A stretch of 64,000 nt of DNA from Dryomyza anilis. Lineage: Eukaryota > Arthropoda > Insecta > Diptera > Dryomyzidae. Positions 33,849 to 45,180 of this stretch are shown here, one piece after another. The notes under the pieces were generated by a model. The model saw only the letters and a list, made by a program, of their open reading frames with translations. It did no database searches and was not told where the DNA came from. Position 1 is the stretch's first letter; the number at the start of each line of letters is the position of its first letter. The position numbers and the translations under genes are program-made. The DNA is taken from assembly GCA_951804985.1 (NCBI GenBank), contig OX638130.1, forward strand, positions 77,866,583 through 77,930,582. Direction: 5' to 3'.

Positions 33849-35656
33849 AGTGCACTATGCGACAGAAGTTTAGTCTAGCTCGCCGAAAATCAGAAATTAA
33901 AATTTGTTGCAGAACCTAGAGAACAAACAAAAAATGATACACCCTAGTGAATAATCCTTCTGTAGGCTTGCTTAAAGTGAATAAAGTAACCAAGTGCTTT
34001 TCAAGAAATAAAAATGGGTACCATTAAAACTGTCATAACTCTTTCAATATATACTCCACATGCAGAGTGTTAGTTTTATATTATTGGGAATTCAGAGAAC
34101 TATCATCTTGTGTATCAAAAATTTCAAATGGCTATTCGTGTTTTTCCTGATTATCTGTCAAAAACATAAAACAAAAATTTCGTATTTTTATACAAAAGTA
34201 GACATGAAAAAAAAGCTTCCAAATGCTCTCATAAATCTTTTTACAGGCATAATGTCTGAAATGTCTTCTTTCTAACGGTGTTAACGGTGTTAAACATGCC
34301 TGCATTAGTTTGCCACACGTCATTTAAAATGAGTTTAAGTGATGAGAAAAGTACGAAAATCGTAAAATAATTTAACTAAATTTTGTTACTTTAACCCTTA
34401 AAAGCCTGACTTTTTTTTTGGGCTGAAAAAAATGTATGTTATAGAACTCGCGATTCTGGACAATGTTTGTTATATGACTTTGCTCATAGGTGTTACTTAC
34501 TTCAACGTGATCAAAAATTCCTCGTTGGTTCCTTGCGGAACCAATGGGCACCCGGACTTCAAAATTAAAAAAGTGCAATTTGTATTTAAAAATTTTTAAA
34601 TCAAAATTCAAGAAATTTAATTATTAAAAATCTTAGAAAATTAAAAAAATCATACAAGAATGAATATTCGTGGTTTGTTTTTATGAAACAGTTCTTTTTT
34701 TATGGATTAACTCCGGCCATTGTTGATGTCATATTCACTCTATTTATTTCCGAGCACTTATTCTGTTCGAAAATTAGGAATTCTGTAGTTTTTAAACAGA
34801 AAAACTTAAAAAAAAAACATTAAAAAACGTTTTTATAGAATTTCACATATGTTAAATTTTATCTCCCGGTGCCTGATGGTTCCGCAAAGAACCAACCAAA
34901 AATTTTAAAAAATCCACTAAAATAAAAAATTATATTTATTTCAAACACTTAAAATAGCTTCTAGATACTACTATAGATACTATTTCGACAAATTCACCAC
35001 AATAATATTTTTCTGAAAGTACGCAATTTTACAAAAGTTAATTTTCTTGAGGTAGGTTGCCCTTACTGGACATACAGCCGGCGAATTAAGTTTCTTTCAA
35101 ACGGGAATCGGCGCAAACGGTGGTGCTTAGATCAATAAACATTTTAAAAGACGAAGCGGGAAGATTAAATAAAATTCGTTGAACAAAGTTTGGATTTTCA
35201 TCCGTTCGTTCCTGGCGGAACCAGTGCGCATTTAAGGGTTAATATGTCAGTTTTGCCTTTTCTGTCATTATAGTTGACAAAACTGGCTCATATTTGGTAT
35301 GGTAGTTAAGAATTGTGATATGTACCATAGTACCTAATATTATCAGAATATCTCTTACGATGGTCAAGTTATATAGTTTAAGAAGAATGGTAGGCAGTTG
35401 GCCAATCACGCCCATGTTAAGAATGGTCATGTGCAATTACATTATGTATCTAAATACCAATTATAAACAAAATATCTCATTCCAAACAAAAGTTGTAGTC
35501 GTTTTACCATTTCAATTATATGACAGGTGGGCGTGGCAATGGACCAATCTTGATAATTTTCAAATTGAACATGTATGCTTAGTGTAAAGTTTCGTTAAGA
35601 TTGGAGTAAAACTGTTTTTACGGCGAGCTAGAATTGACTTCTGTCCCTCAGTGCAG
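33849..35656. mobile_element. TIR element with ~40-bp ends, hosting a piggyBac MITE
   Basis: Left CAGTGCACTATGCGACAGAA continuing to GTCTAGCTCGCCG; right CGGCGAGCTAGAATTGACTT continuing to CTGTCCCTCAGTGCAG, the imperfect reverse complement. The interior has no transposase. GTGGGCGTGGCAATGG near 35530 is a motif I associate with non-coding parts of insect transposons. A second element is nested at 34395-35238. Confidence 0.6.
34395..35238. mobile_element. piggyBac-type MITE with TTAA duplication
   Basis: TTAA at 34391-34394 and 35239-35242 brackets CCCTTAAAAG and CATTTAAGGG ends, the signature of the piggyBac superfamily. Inside, three related palindromic blocks (GGTTCCTTGCGGAACCA, GGTTCCGCAAAGAACC, GTTCCTGGCGGAACC) suggest transposase-binding or hairpin motifs. 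844 bp, no transposase. Confidence 0.85.
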
Positions 35657-36340
35657 TGTTCAAATAGGAAAACTGGACTTTGGATAAAAATTAAATCAAT
35701 GGATCTGCCGTCATAAATTAGATTCCTAAAGTATACAAATTTAAAATTGTTTTCTAGCGGTCAGAAAAAGGACTCATAAAAGTCATGTATTTTAGATTGT
35801 TTAAGGAGCGCTCAAAGGAGCATGCCAACAAGCCATTTTCATTTTATTTAATTCAATAAAAGGTACTCCGCCATGTGGGTGGGTAAAAGTGATGTCCGGT
35901 ATTTTTTTCATTTTCCGTCGACTTTTGCCCACCCATATTTATCGACCCACGTCCGACCAACTCCCACATACCAACTAACTACAAAAACTATTAATTTTTT
36001 TATTGGTTATTTTAAAAATATGTATAAAATTTAAATGCTTGTATATTTTAAATGTAAATTACTGAAAAATAGACGATGTAATAACCAAAAAACTGAGTAT
36101 GCAATAATAAGAAGCATACTTTAACTATGAAGTAATTATGTTTTCAGATTACAGGCATAAGTATTTTTATTGAAAATTGATTACGATATCGAAACGATAT
36201 CGTTTGAACGAACATTATTATCGTTTTGACTATCATCAACGGTTCTCGAAAAAAATGGCTCATACAATAACAATATCGTTAACGATGAAAAAATTATTTA
36301 ATTTCGATATCGAAACGAATCTCGATATTATTTAAATTAA
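35657..36340. other. No gene; AT-rich intronic DNA
   Basis: Contains an imperfect inverted pair ATGTGGGTGGGTAAAAGT and TTTGCCCACCCATATTT at about 35873-35940. From about 36180 it holds a decayed member of the CGATATCGTTAACGAT family seen at 37061-38225. No coding sequence recognised. Confidence 0.5.
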
Positions 36341-36520
36341 TTTGCCAAGCGTAGCCATGTTGTCCTCAACTTGATCTTTCGAACGCAGATTTGGACGGCT
36401 GCTTCTACGCTGTCACCTTCGAGTCTTGTTTCAAACTCCTTGGCTAGAGCATTTCATCCATTCGTTCGACATGACCTAGCTAGCGAAGCCGTTGGATCTT
36501 CTTCTTCTTCTTAATGCGTG
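36340..36520 (-). pseudogene. LINE reverse-transcriptase C-terminal remnant
   Basis: On the minus strand IQRLR-LGHVERMDEM followed by PRSLKQDSKV resembles the conserved tail of several non-LTR retrotransposons (RLRWLGHVERM …). Stops and the short length show it is a fossil. GC content is higher than in the neighbouring DNA. Confidence 0.5.
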
Positions 36521-37060
36521 TTCACAGTAGAACCGCAATCCCATTAGGCACGGTGAAATGAAAGTCAGCTGGAGACACGAGGTCTATGTTGCCGACTTTG
36601 GTTAAATTATAATGTACAATGTAATGTGTGTATAGTGTATGTGGATAAGTATGTAACAATAAAAGTATCTTAACGAGATAATTTCAGATGAGATACAGTA
36701 TGTTAAGAATGTTCCATATTATAGAAATATAAATTGTTATTAAAAGAAAAATAAAATTAAAATATATATAAATAAGATATAATTCACAATTATTTTTTAG
36801 AATATGGGATCCGATTTAATAAGCTCAATATAATTGAATTAAAGAAATATAAGTAAAGTTATTCATGGTTATATATTAGATATAAATTAATTCACAGAAA
36901 TTTTACGTTTGCGAGATCACATTTAAGTTTAAATTATTATTGTATATGTAAAATACAAATTTGTAAAGTTTTTTCTTTTTTTTTTTTTGGTTTCTTTTTT
37001 AGTTTTTTTTTTTTATTTATTTTTTTTTTTTATATATATATAATAATAAATACCCAATAA
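36521..37060. other. No gene; AT-rich with T-tracts
   Basis: Low-complexity DNA with runs of T at about 36967-37031 and TATATATATAATAATAAATACCC at its right end, the mirror image of the border at 38222-38250. Confidence 0.5.
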
Positions 37061-38225
37061 ACATAGTTTCGATTGTATAAAATTTCGATAACGTTTCGAA
37101 TTCGTAACGATATCGTTAACATTCTATAGAATCTGTATTGAATTATTTGTCAAAAAAAGCTGACCAATGAAAAAATTTAATAAATTTTCAAATTGGAAGA
37201 AATTTCGCAACTGTTAGAAACTTTTAAAATTTAGTAAGTATGCAATATTTTGTTGCTGGATCAATAAACTAATTTTTAATCCCAAACTAGGTAAACAATT
37301 TTAATGTTGTGGATACTTGGTACACAGCTCTATGAAAGATAATTTCAAGGAAAATTAATTTAAATACCCAATAAACATAGTTTCGATTGTATAAAATTTC
37401 GATAACGTTTCGAATTCGTAACGATATCGTTAGCATTCTATAGAATCTGTATTGAATTATTTGTCAAAAAAAAAGCTGATCAATGAAAAAATTTAATAAA
37501 TTTTCAAATTGGAAGAAATTTCGCAACTGTTAGAAACTTTTAAAATTTAGTAAGTATGCAATATTTTGTTGCTGGATCAATAAACTAATTTTTAATCCCA
37601 AACTAGGTAAACAATTTTAATGTTGTGGATGCTATAGAATACTTGGTACACAGCTCTATGAAATATAATTTCAAGGCAAATTAATTTAAATAGTATCGAA
37701 ATTGAATAAGCTTTTTGAATTCGTTTCGATTTCGAAATTGAATAATTTTTCGAATTCGTCTAGATATCGATATTGAATCAATTTTCGAATTCGTTTCGAT
37801 ATCAAGAATTCATACAATATCGATATCGTTAACGATAGAGCCATTTTTTTCGAGAACGCTATCATTCTCGAATCGTTAACGATAGTCGAAAACGATAACA
37901 ATGTTCGTTAAAACGATATCGTTTCGAATTCGTTACGATATCGTTTGGTATGCTGGGTAGTATCGAAATTGAATAAGCTTTTTGAATTCGTTTCGATTTC
38001 GAAATTGAATAATTTTTCGAATTCGTCTAGATATCGATATTGAATCAATTTTCTAATTCGTTTCGATATCGAGAATTCATACAATATCGATATCGTTAAC
38101 GATAGAGCCATTTTTTTCGAGAACGCTATCATTCTCGAATCGTTAACGATAGTCGAAAACGATAACAATGTTTGTTAAAACGATATCGTTTCGAATTCGT
38201 TTCGATATCGTTTGGTATGCTGGGT
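37061..38225. repeat. Palindrome-rich tandem repeat with ATCGATATCGTTAACGAT motifs
   Basis: Two direct copies of a roughly 310-bp unit (about 37061-37367 and 37368-37690, starting ATACCCAATAAACATAG) are followed by two of a roughly 268-bp unit (about 37691-37958 and 37959-38225, starting TAGTATCGAAATTGAATAAG). Both units are packed with CGATATCG, GTTAACGAT and TTCGAATTCG palindromes. The outer ends TACCCAATAAACAT and ATGCTGGGTA look like weak inverted termini, so this may be a rearranged foldback DNA element. The short minus-strand frames are translations of the repeat. Confidence 0.7.
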
Positions 38226-38261
38226 ATATATATATATTATTATTATTAATTTTTTTTTTTT

Positions 38262-39745
38262 TTAGAATTGACTTTTGATTTGAGCGATTTTTATATTTGT
38301 AAATTTGTAAATGAAATAAAATTTATGTAAAGCTTTATAATTTTCCATGTTATTAGATTTGAGAATTTCAGATAAATCAAACACTCTGATATTGTGTTTC
38401 AAAAGACATCTAATCAATTGTACACGGAAACCTCTATTAATCAATGGACAATAAAATGTTAAATGGTTAATGTTTTGAATTAGACCACAGCTACAACGAT
38501 TGCAATTTAAGATATTAATTCTGTTAAGATGCTCACGAGTTTGAATATGACCAAACCGTAAGCGGTTTATTCGTGTTATGATATAACGAGACACATTTTG
38601 ATTTTTGAACCAAGGACACATTGACTTTAGGTGCGATACCGTATAGATGACGACCGTGACAACTGTCATTCCATTTATATTGCCATTTAATCAAAGATTT
38701 GCGATTGTCAAAAGCCTTACGATCTTGATGAAGTAATAAAGTGTATGGAGCAGTAGAATTGTGCTGAACCGCGATAGTATCTGCATATTCATTTCCATCT
38801 ATTCCTAGATGACTGGAAATCCACAGAAAATGAATTGTTTTCCCAACATTTTTAAGTTCAAATGTACGTTTTTTAATGTCCAGAATAAAATGATGTGTTT
38901 TACTTGAGCAAAATGAGTAAAACGCTTGCAACACCGATTTACTGTCTGATATGATAAGAAATTTGTGTTCAGTTTGTGACTGTATTAGACCGAAAGCCTG
39001 AAGAATAGTAAATGCTTCGGCTGTGAAGATTGAACTTTCCGAATCTAAAGAAAATGAAGCCTCAATATCTAGATCTGGATACCAAACAGCGCTGCTGACT
39101 TTGTTGCTAGATTTAGAACCATCGGTGTAAATTTTAGAGTAGCGGTTCCATCTCCCATTAACAAGCTTATTAAATTTATTTTTAACCTCGACTAATGTGC
39201 AACTTTTTTTAGAGACGACAAGAAATTCAACTACAGGTGTAAATATTATTATACCAAATGAAATTGAGAAATATGGATGTATTGAAAATTATTGTATAAT
39301 AAAATTGTTTTGCTTCTCAGAAAATGTTTGTAGTATTTTAGAGCAATGCGGATAATTTTGTATTAGCCTATTTATAAATGACCAAGCCTGGTGTTTGGTA
39401 TTGGCAATTAATTTGTTTACAACATTATCTGCTAGTTTTGAGTATCTTTCTGGTATCGGCATTGCATTAGCAGCTTGCTCCAACCCAAGAGTATGTGTTA
39501 ATATCATTGCTCCGAGAGCAATACGTATGCCTTTATATTGAATTATTTGAAGTTTTAGCAATGGACTATCTGTGCAATCTAATAGAAGCGGTGCCATATA
39601 TTCAAGTTTTGCACGTATTACACTTTTGTACAAAAGGATAAGACATTGCGGATCTGCGCCCCATGAAACTCCACATAAGGCTCTAAGAACATTCATAAAT
39701 TGAAAACAGCTGTGTGTAGTTTTATCCACATGATATTGTAGATTT
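38262..39745 (-). pseudogene. ORF2 part 2: RT thumb, RNase H and C-terminal CCHC
   Basis: 39729-39289 holds the RT connection (HSCFQFMNVLRALCGVSWG, LYKSVIRAKLEYM). 39100-38533 holds an RNase H fold (FTAEAFTIL, ISDSKSVLQAF, LWISSHLGIDGNEYAD). 38669-38262 ends with a zinc motif, CNRCSCGLIQNINHLTFYCP, and a stop. Frame changes occur near 39270 and 38600. It was contiguous with the RT part at 41341 before the Tc1-type insertion. Confidence 0.82.
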
Positions 39746-39746
39746 A

Positions 39747-41338
39747 CAGCTGTGTGAAAAATAATAGCAGCGCTCTCCTATACATTATAAATTCGATTTT
39801 TTAGAGATGTTGCGTAATAAGAACAATCAATTATTTTTATAAATTACATGTATTGGAATTATGTCATTACAATGCCGTCTTATTTTTCCATATTCTTAAA
39901 CTATTTCTAAAAATATGGTATCTTTTGTAAATGAGTCTTGAATTTTGGTGTGAAAAATAATAGCAGCGATACCAATTTTTTTACAAAATCCATTATTTTC
40001 TTCAAAGTTTTTAAATTTAATATTTCTATTTATATTAGTTAGGTTAATTTGAAAAGTATTGTTAAATATTTAAAATATTTTATGTTGCTTTAATTAAATA
40101 TGGAACCTACACAACCTTAATAGAACTTTCATAATTATACAGGATATTGTTTATTTCATAGCTAAAATGTTAACTGAAGCAAATAATTTGACAACAAATA
40201 CGAAACACGTGCCTAAACGTAAAAATAGTATCAAAAAATCACTTGTTTGAATGTTACATATAATTTAAGTAACCTTTTCTGTGAAATGTACCAAAGTGAA
40301 CAAAAATATGGATAAGCAATTCGAAAGATATGATTTTAGAAAACAACACATAAAATAAGTTTTTTATGAAAGGAGCCCTGAAGGACAATTATAGACCTCG
40401 GCAAATATTGAAATACTAATTAAAAGTATTTAAAAATCGTGACTAACTCTCTGAACCATTAGTCTAAAAATTACGGCATATACTACTGTCCAATGCATTA
40501 AAATTTGTAATTATGATATTCCAGGAAACAGTCGTGGAGATTTTGAATCATTGGATCATACTAAGTTACGCTAGTGGTTACATCATGTTACGCTTATGAT
40601 AGACACGTGCAAACTCGAGATGTATCAATATATGCCGATGTGTATTATAGTTCTTAATGGCTTCTTACAGAAAGAACTTCTTCTATGAGTTGTTCTCTAA
40701 ATGTTATTCTTTCAAATTGCATATCAAGATTTTTTCAAATTGCATATCAAGATTTTTTTTCACTTTGGTACATTTCACAGAAAAGATTACTTAAATCATA
40801 TGTAATATTGAAACAAGTGATTTTTTTATACTTTTTTTTACGTTTAGACACGTGTTTCATAGTTTTTGACAAATGTTTTGCTTTAGTTAACATTTTAGCT
40901 ATAGAATAAACAATATCCTGTGTAATTTTAAAAGCTCTATTGAAAAATTTTAAGAATTTTTAAGAAATTTGCACGAATTACTAAAACAAGGTTTTGTATA
41001 TTCCATATTTAATTAAAGCAACATAAAATATTTCAAATTAACCTAACTAATATAAATAGAAGTATTAAATTTAAAAACTTTGAAGAAAATAATGGATTTT
41101 GTAACAAATTTGGTTTCGCTGCTATTATTTTTCACACCAAAATTCAAGACTCATTTACAAAAGATACCATATTTTTTGAAATAGTTTAAAAATATGGAAA
41201 AATAAGACGGCATTGTATTGACATAATTCCAATACATGTAAATTATTAAAATAATTGATTGTTCTAATTACGCAACACTTCTAAAAAATGGAATTTATAA
41301 TTTATGGGAGAGCGCTGCTATTATTTTTCACACAGCTG
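39747..41338. mobile_element. Tc1/mariner-type non-autonomous element with IR/DR ends
   Basis: Termini CAGCTGTGTGAAAAATAATA and its inverse, flanked by TA on both sides (39745-39746 and 41339-41340), within the LINE. The motif TGTGAAAAATAATAGCAGCG occurs twice in each end (about 39753 and 39949; inverted at about 41113 and 41312), the IR/DR arrangement known from Tc1-like elements such as Sleeping Beauty and Bari. Inverted similarity extends some 560 bp per side. The 450-bp centre has only short open frames and no DDE transposase. Confidence 0.85.
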
Positions 41339-41824
41339 TAAATGCTTATTAAAAACAACTCCTAGAAAATTAAAATTGTCGACAAACTCAATAGATTGTG
41401 ATTGTATGTTTAGATTGTGGTTATACAATCTTTTCTTATTTCTTCTAGAGAAAATCATAGCCTTAGATTTGTTAGGCGACAGTGACAATTGTAAATACTT
41501 GAGTTTATCATTTATTAAGTCAATTGCAGATTGAATTTTTAAGATAGCTTGATTTAAAGAACTGTCTGATGTAAAAATAACGATATCGTCTACATATGGT
41601 AGTATATCCGTAATGATGAGAGAAAATAAACTGTTTATATAAACATGAAAGCAAAGTGGACTTAATACAGCACCCTGAGGAGTACCAGTAAACGACCTTC
41701 TACATATAGTACCAGAAGACGATTGAAGAATTAATTCTTTATGGCTAGATAAGCTGTAAATGATTTCACAAAGATGATTAGGTAATGCTAAAAGCTTAAG
41801 TTGAGCTGTTAGTAAAGCTATGTT

Positions 41825-41997
41825 TTGCCGTCCTCAGCAGTCCAGAGGTAGCGCGCTGGACTTGCATTCTGAAGGTCTCGGGTTCCCGGCTTGGGCATGG
41901 GCGCTCGTGGTGATATTAACCACAAAATCGTAGGGAATAGATTTCACAGTACAATGGATATAGTCTGTCTGAGTGCTGTGGATCTTAGTAGATATTC

Positions 41998-42026
<29 letters not shown>
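41825..42026 (+). mobile_element. tRNA-derived SINE, left arm
   Basis: The head reads AGGTAGCGCGCTGGACTTGC … TCTGAAGGTCTCGGGTTCCC, with box A and box B spacing as in a tRNA gene; by eye closest to an elongator tRNA-Met. It ends in an A-tail of some 27 bases, flanked by an 11-bp duplication AAAGCTATGTT (41814-41824 and 42027-42037). Inserted in the LINE RT. Confidence 0.85.
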
Positions 42027-42033
<7 letters not shown>

Positions 42034-42751
42034 TGTTAACGTTATCAAATGCTCCTTTAATGTCAATAAACAAAGCAACCATATAATTTGATTTTTGAAT
42101 TGCAAGTTTTGCTGATGTGTATAATGTTATAACGTTGTCCGTCGTCGATCTTCCGCGACGGAAACCTGATTGAGCTGAATGTAATTTATATTTAGATTCT
42201 AAGAAATATTCAATACTATTGCCAATCATGCGCTCAAAAAGTTTCCTGAGACATGAAATTAAAGCAATACAACGATATGAAGAAGGAATATTCGCGGGTT
42301 TTCCTTTTTTTGTAGAGGCATAACTTTATATTGCATCCATGAGTCTGGTATTAAACCAGATTTTAAAACATTGTTAAACATTTGTAGTAAAGCAAATTTG
42401 TTACTAGAATTGAAGTTTTTAATGTGTCCATTTCTAATACCGTCCAAACCTGGATCAGAATCTTTTGATTTAGAAATAGCAATATTAAGTTCATTAAATG
42501 AAAAATTCAACGTCAATGAATGGTTTAACGGATTATTGCTTGGAGTAATTTTCATCACAGGATCAGAGGGAAGAAATTGGATCTGGCTTTTTAACATGTA
42601 TGCCAGATTTTAATTTTATCCCATAACTCACCAACAGATATATTAAAACTGATTTCTTCACAGAACAATTTCCAGCCATTTCTCTTTTCCTGACGAATAG
42701 TATAGAAATAATTTTTCTTAACTGCTTTTAGCGCATTAAAATTTTCGCGTG

Positions 42752-44476
42752 AAGGATTCTTTTTAAATTTAGAAAAACGAAGAATTTGATTTGCAGATGC
42801 CTTCATACACTTAGTATTCCACCAAGGATTATCAGTATGATTTTTAATTTTTGAATTTTTAAAGTGGTCAAAAAATAATTTAGAAAATTTATTAAATTTA
42901 TCCGATTCATCATTGCTGTAAATAATGTTCCATATTTTTTCATTAATGATTCTTTTACTAATGTTTTTAGGTATCAAAAAATCTCTTCTTGCCACCACAG
43001 TAGTTGGCTGGAAATTCAGATCATTTTCAATACCACAGTGATTGCTTCCAAGACACTCATTTAAAGTTTTCCAAGTGGAAACCAATGATAGACTTGAAGA
43101 GCAAACTGAAATGTCAATCGCGGATGGTCCAGAGCAGCCAAAAAATGTTGAAGCTCCATTGTTCAAAAGCACAAGATTGTTATTTTCAATAAAGTCGTAA
43201 CAAATCTTACCTTTTGTATCACATGAGGAGCTGCCCCAGCATGTGTGATGTGCATTGAAATCACCACATATAAGTAAATGTGAATTAATAGGTAAACCCG
43301 AAAGTAAATCATTTAGATGAGATTTGGAAAACACTGCTGATGGTAGAATGTAGATAGAAATAATTATTAATGTTCCTTGTGAAGAGTTTCACAAGCAACA
43401 GTTTCGATATTAGAACGAATTGTAGAAATGGTAATTGTTTTATATTGAATATTGTTTTTAATTAGTATAGCAACACCACCACCAAAAGTGACAGTGTCCC
43501 TATCCTTTCGTAAGATGTTATAATTTTTGATTGATTCCGAAATACAAGCTATTGATATGTTGTTTGAATTTAAAAATTGAGATAATTGTGATTTTTTTGA
43601 GCGTATACTAGGATGGAAGGATTCTTTTTAAATTTAGAAAAACGAAGAATTTGATTTGCAGATGCCTTCATACACTTAGTATTCCACCAAGGATTATCAG
43701 TATGATTTTTAATTTTTGAATTTTTAAAGTGGTCAAAAAATAATTTAGAAAATTTATTAAATTTATCCGATTCATCATTGCTGTAAATAATGTTCCATAT
43801 TTTTTCATTAATGATTCTTTTACTAATGTTTTTAGGTATCAAAAAATCTCTTCTTGCCACCACAGTAGTTGGCTGGAAATTCAGATCATTTTCAATACCA
43901 CAGTGATTGCTTCCAAGACACTCATTTAAAGTTTTCCAAGTGGAAACCAATGATAGACTTGAAGAGCAAACTGAAATGTCAATCGCGGATGGTCCAGAGC
44001 AGCCAAAAAATGTTGAAGCTCCATTGTTCAAAAGCACAAGATTGTTATTTTCAATAAAGTCGTAACAAATCTTACCTTTTGTATCACATGAGGAGCTGCC
44101 CCAGCATGTGTGATGTGCATTGAAATCACCACATATAAGTAAATGTGAATTAATAGGTAAACCCGAAAGTAAATCATTTAGATGAGATTTGGAAAACACT
44201 GCTGATGGTAGAATGTAGATAGAAATAATTATTAATGTTCCTTGTGAAGAGTTTCACAAGCAACAGTTTCGATATTAGAACGAATTGTAGAAATGGTAAT
44301 TGTTTTATATTGAATATTGTTTTTAATTAGTATAGCAACACCACCACCAAAAGTGACAGTGTCCCTATCCTTTCGTAAGATGTTATAATTTTTGATTGAT
44401 TCCGAAATACAAGCTATTGATATGTTGTTTGAATTTAAAAATTGAGATAATTGTGATTTTTTTGAGCGTATACTAG
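42752..44476. repeat. Direct tandem duplication of 860 bp in the left arm only
   Basis: Copy 42752-43611 and copy 43617-44476, separated by a 5-bp filler GATGG. Each runs from AAGGATTCTTTTTAAAT to GAGCGTATACTAG. The right arm has a single copy (about 49756-50613), so the duplication arose, or was lost, after the arms separated. Filler DNA suggests end joining. Confidence 0.9.
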
Positions 44477-44508
44477 TGGCATTAATTTTAACATTTTTCT
44501 TTATTAAT

Positions 44509-44917
44509 TTAAGAATTTAATACGTTGTAACTATTGTCTTGTAAAGATTTCTGAAATTGATCGAAATCGTCGATAGTATATGTTGAAATTTGTGAAGAGT
44601 TAAAGTCTTCATTAACTGCTGTATTATTAATGGCATTAACTGTTGATGATTGGTGAGATTGTGGTTGTAGAGGGTATTTAATTGTATTTACAGATGCTAT
44701 ATGTTCAGTATTCAAATTTAAAGATTTACCTTGTAGTTTACTCGCAGTAGGAATAATCTTTTCAGCTGATTTATTGATGTTACTTGGCTTTTTAGATGCC
44801 GGAGCTGCACACACAACGTCCACACGCTGACACTTTTTTGGGAGCATTGGAAAATCTCCAAAATTTAGGTTAAACGAATTATTAGAATTTGTTGTAATAT
44901 TAGTTGTTTTTTTCTGT
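44509..44917 (-). pseudogene. ORF1 tail of the I/LOA-like LINE, left arm
   Basis: About 135 residues (NNSFNLNFGDFPMLPKKCQR … DDFDQFQKSLQDNSYNVLNS) with no zinc knuckle, consistent with the part of ORF1 beyond the knuckles. The upstream Met belongs to the neighbouring LINE fragment (a PVLLYGAE frame), so the real start is lost. It is identical to the right-arm copy at 49312-49722 except for one Leu/Pro change (KYPLQPQ against KYPPQPQ). Confidence 0.65.
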
Positions 44918-45180
44918 TTCTGCACCATAAAGTAGGACGGGCATGGTGAGCGACTTGTAGAGTGATATTTTTGTCCGGCGAGAGAGGGCTCTGTTTCTCA
45001 ATTACCTACTGAGCCCAATGTACCACCTGTTGGCAAGAGTTATTCTCCGTTTAATATCCAGGCTTACGTCGTTTTTGGTGGTGATGCTGGAACCAAGATA
45101 GAGGAGGTCCTTCACGATCTCGAACTTGGGTGTGTTAAAATTCGCATTCTGTCCAATACGCACGTACTCTTTTTGCTCGT
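44918..45180 (-). pseudogene. Fragment of another LINE RT (thumb region), left arm
   Basis: Minus strand FEIVKDLLYLGSSITTKNDV, then IKRRITLANRWY, ISLYKSLTMPVLLYGAET: the conserved post-catalytic RT segment found in several non-LTR families. It is cut at YGAET by the 5' end of the I/LOA-like LINE. The right-arm copy is at 49050-49311. Confidence 0.75.

Larger units (their letters stand above)
41341..44500 (-). pseudogene. ORF2 part 1: APE endonuclease and reverse transcriptase, left arm
   Basis: The APE-type endonuclease shows ACISES, FGGGVAILIKNN, LLICGDFNAHHTCWG, SAIDISV and LGSNHCG. RT follows with DSDPGLDGIRN, QSGFRRGRSTTDN, IDIKGAFDNVN, then past the SINE GTPQGAVLSPL and the catalytic YVDD near 41590. 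This arm carries the endonuclease segment twice (42752-43611 and 43617-44476). Frameshifts lie near 44210, 43340, 42590 and 42250. Such proteins nick DNA and prime reverse transcription at the nick. This copy is dead. Confidence 0.85.
38226..44917 (-). mobile_element. 5'-truncated I/LOA-like LINE with RNase H (copy 1, left palindrome arm)
   Basis: The minus-strand order is ORF1 tail, endonuclease, reverse transcriptase, RNase H, C-terminal CCHC motif, poly-A and a 3' TAA-repeat tail (38226-38268). It is 5'-truncated in ORF1, where it joins a fragment of another LINE at about 44918. Insertions of a SINE (41825-42026) and a Tc1-type element (39747-41338), and an 865-bp tandem duplication of the endonuclease part, break it. 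An RNase H domain after RT and a TAA tail are features of the I group. Confidence 0.85.

Noticed and set aside
42371..44057. Plus-strand frames of 62 and 80 codons, repeated at 50174-50995 on the other strand
   Set aside because: They are antisense shadows of the LINE endonuclease and RT, repeated only because the LINE itself is repeated.
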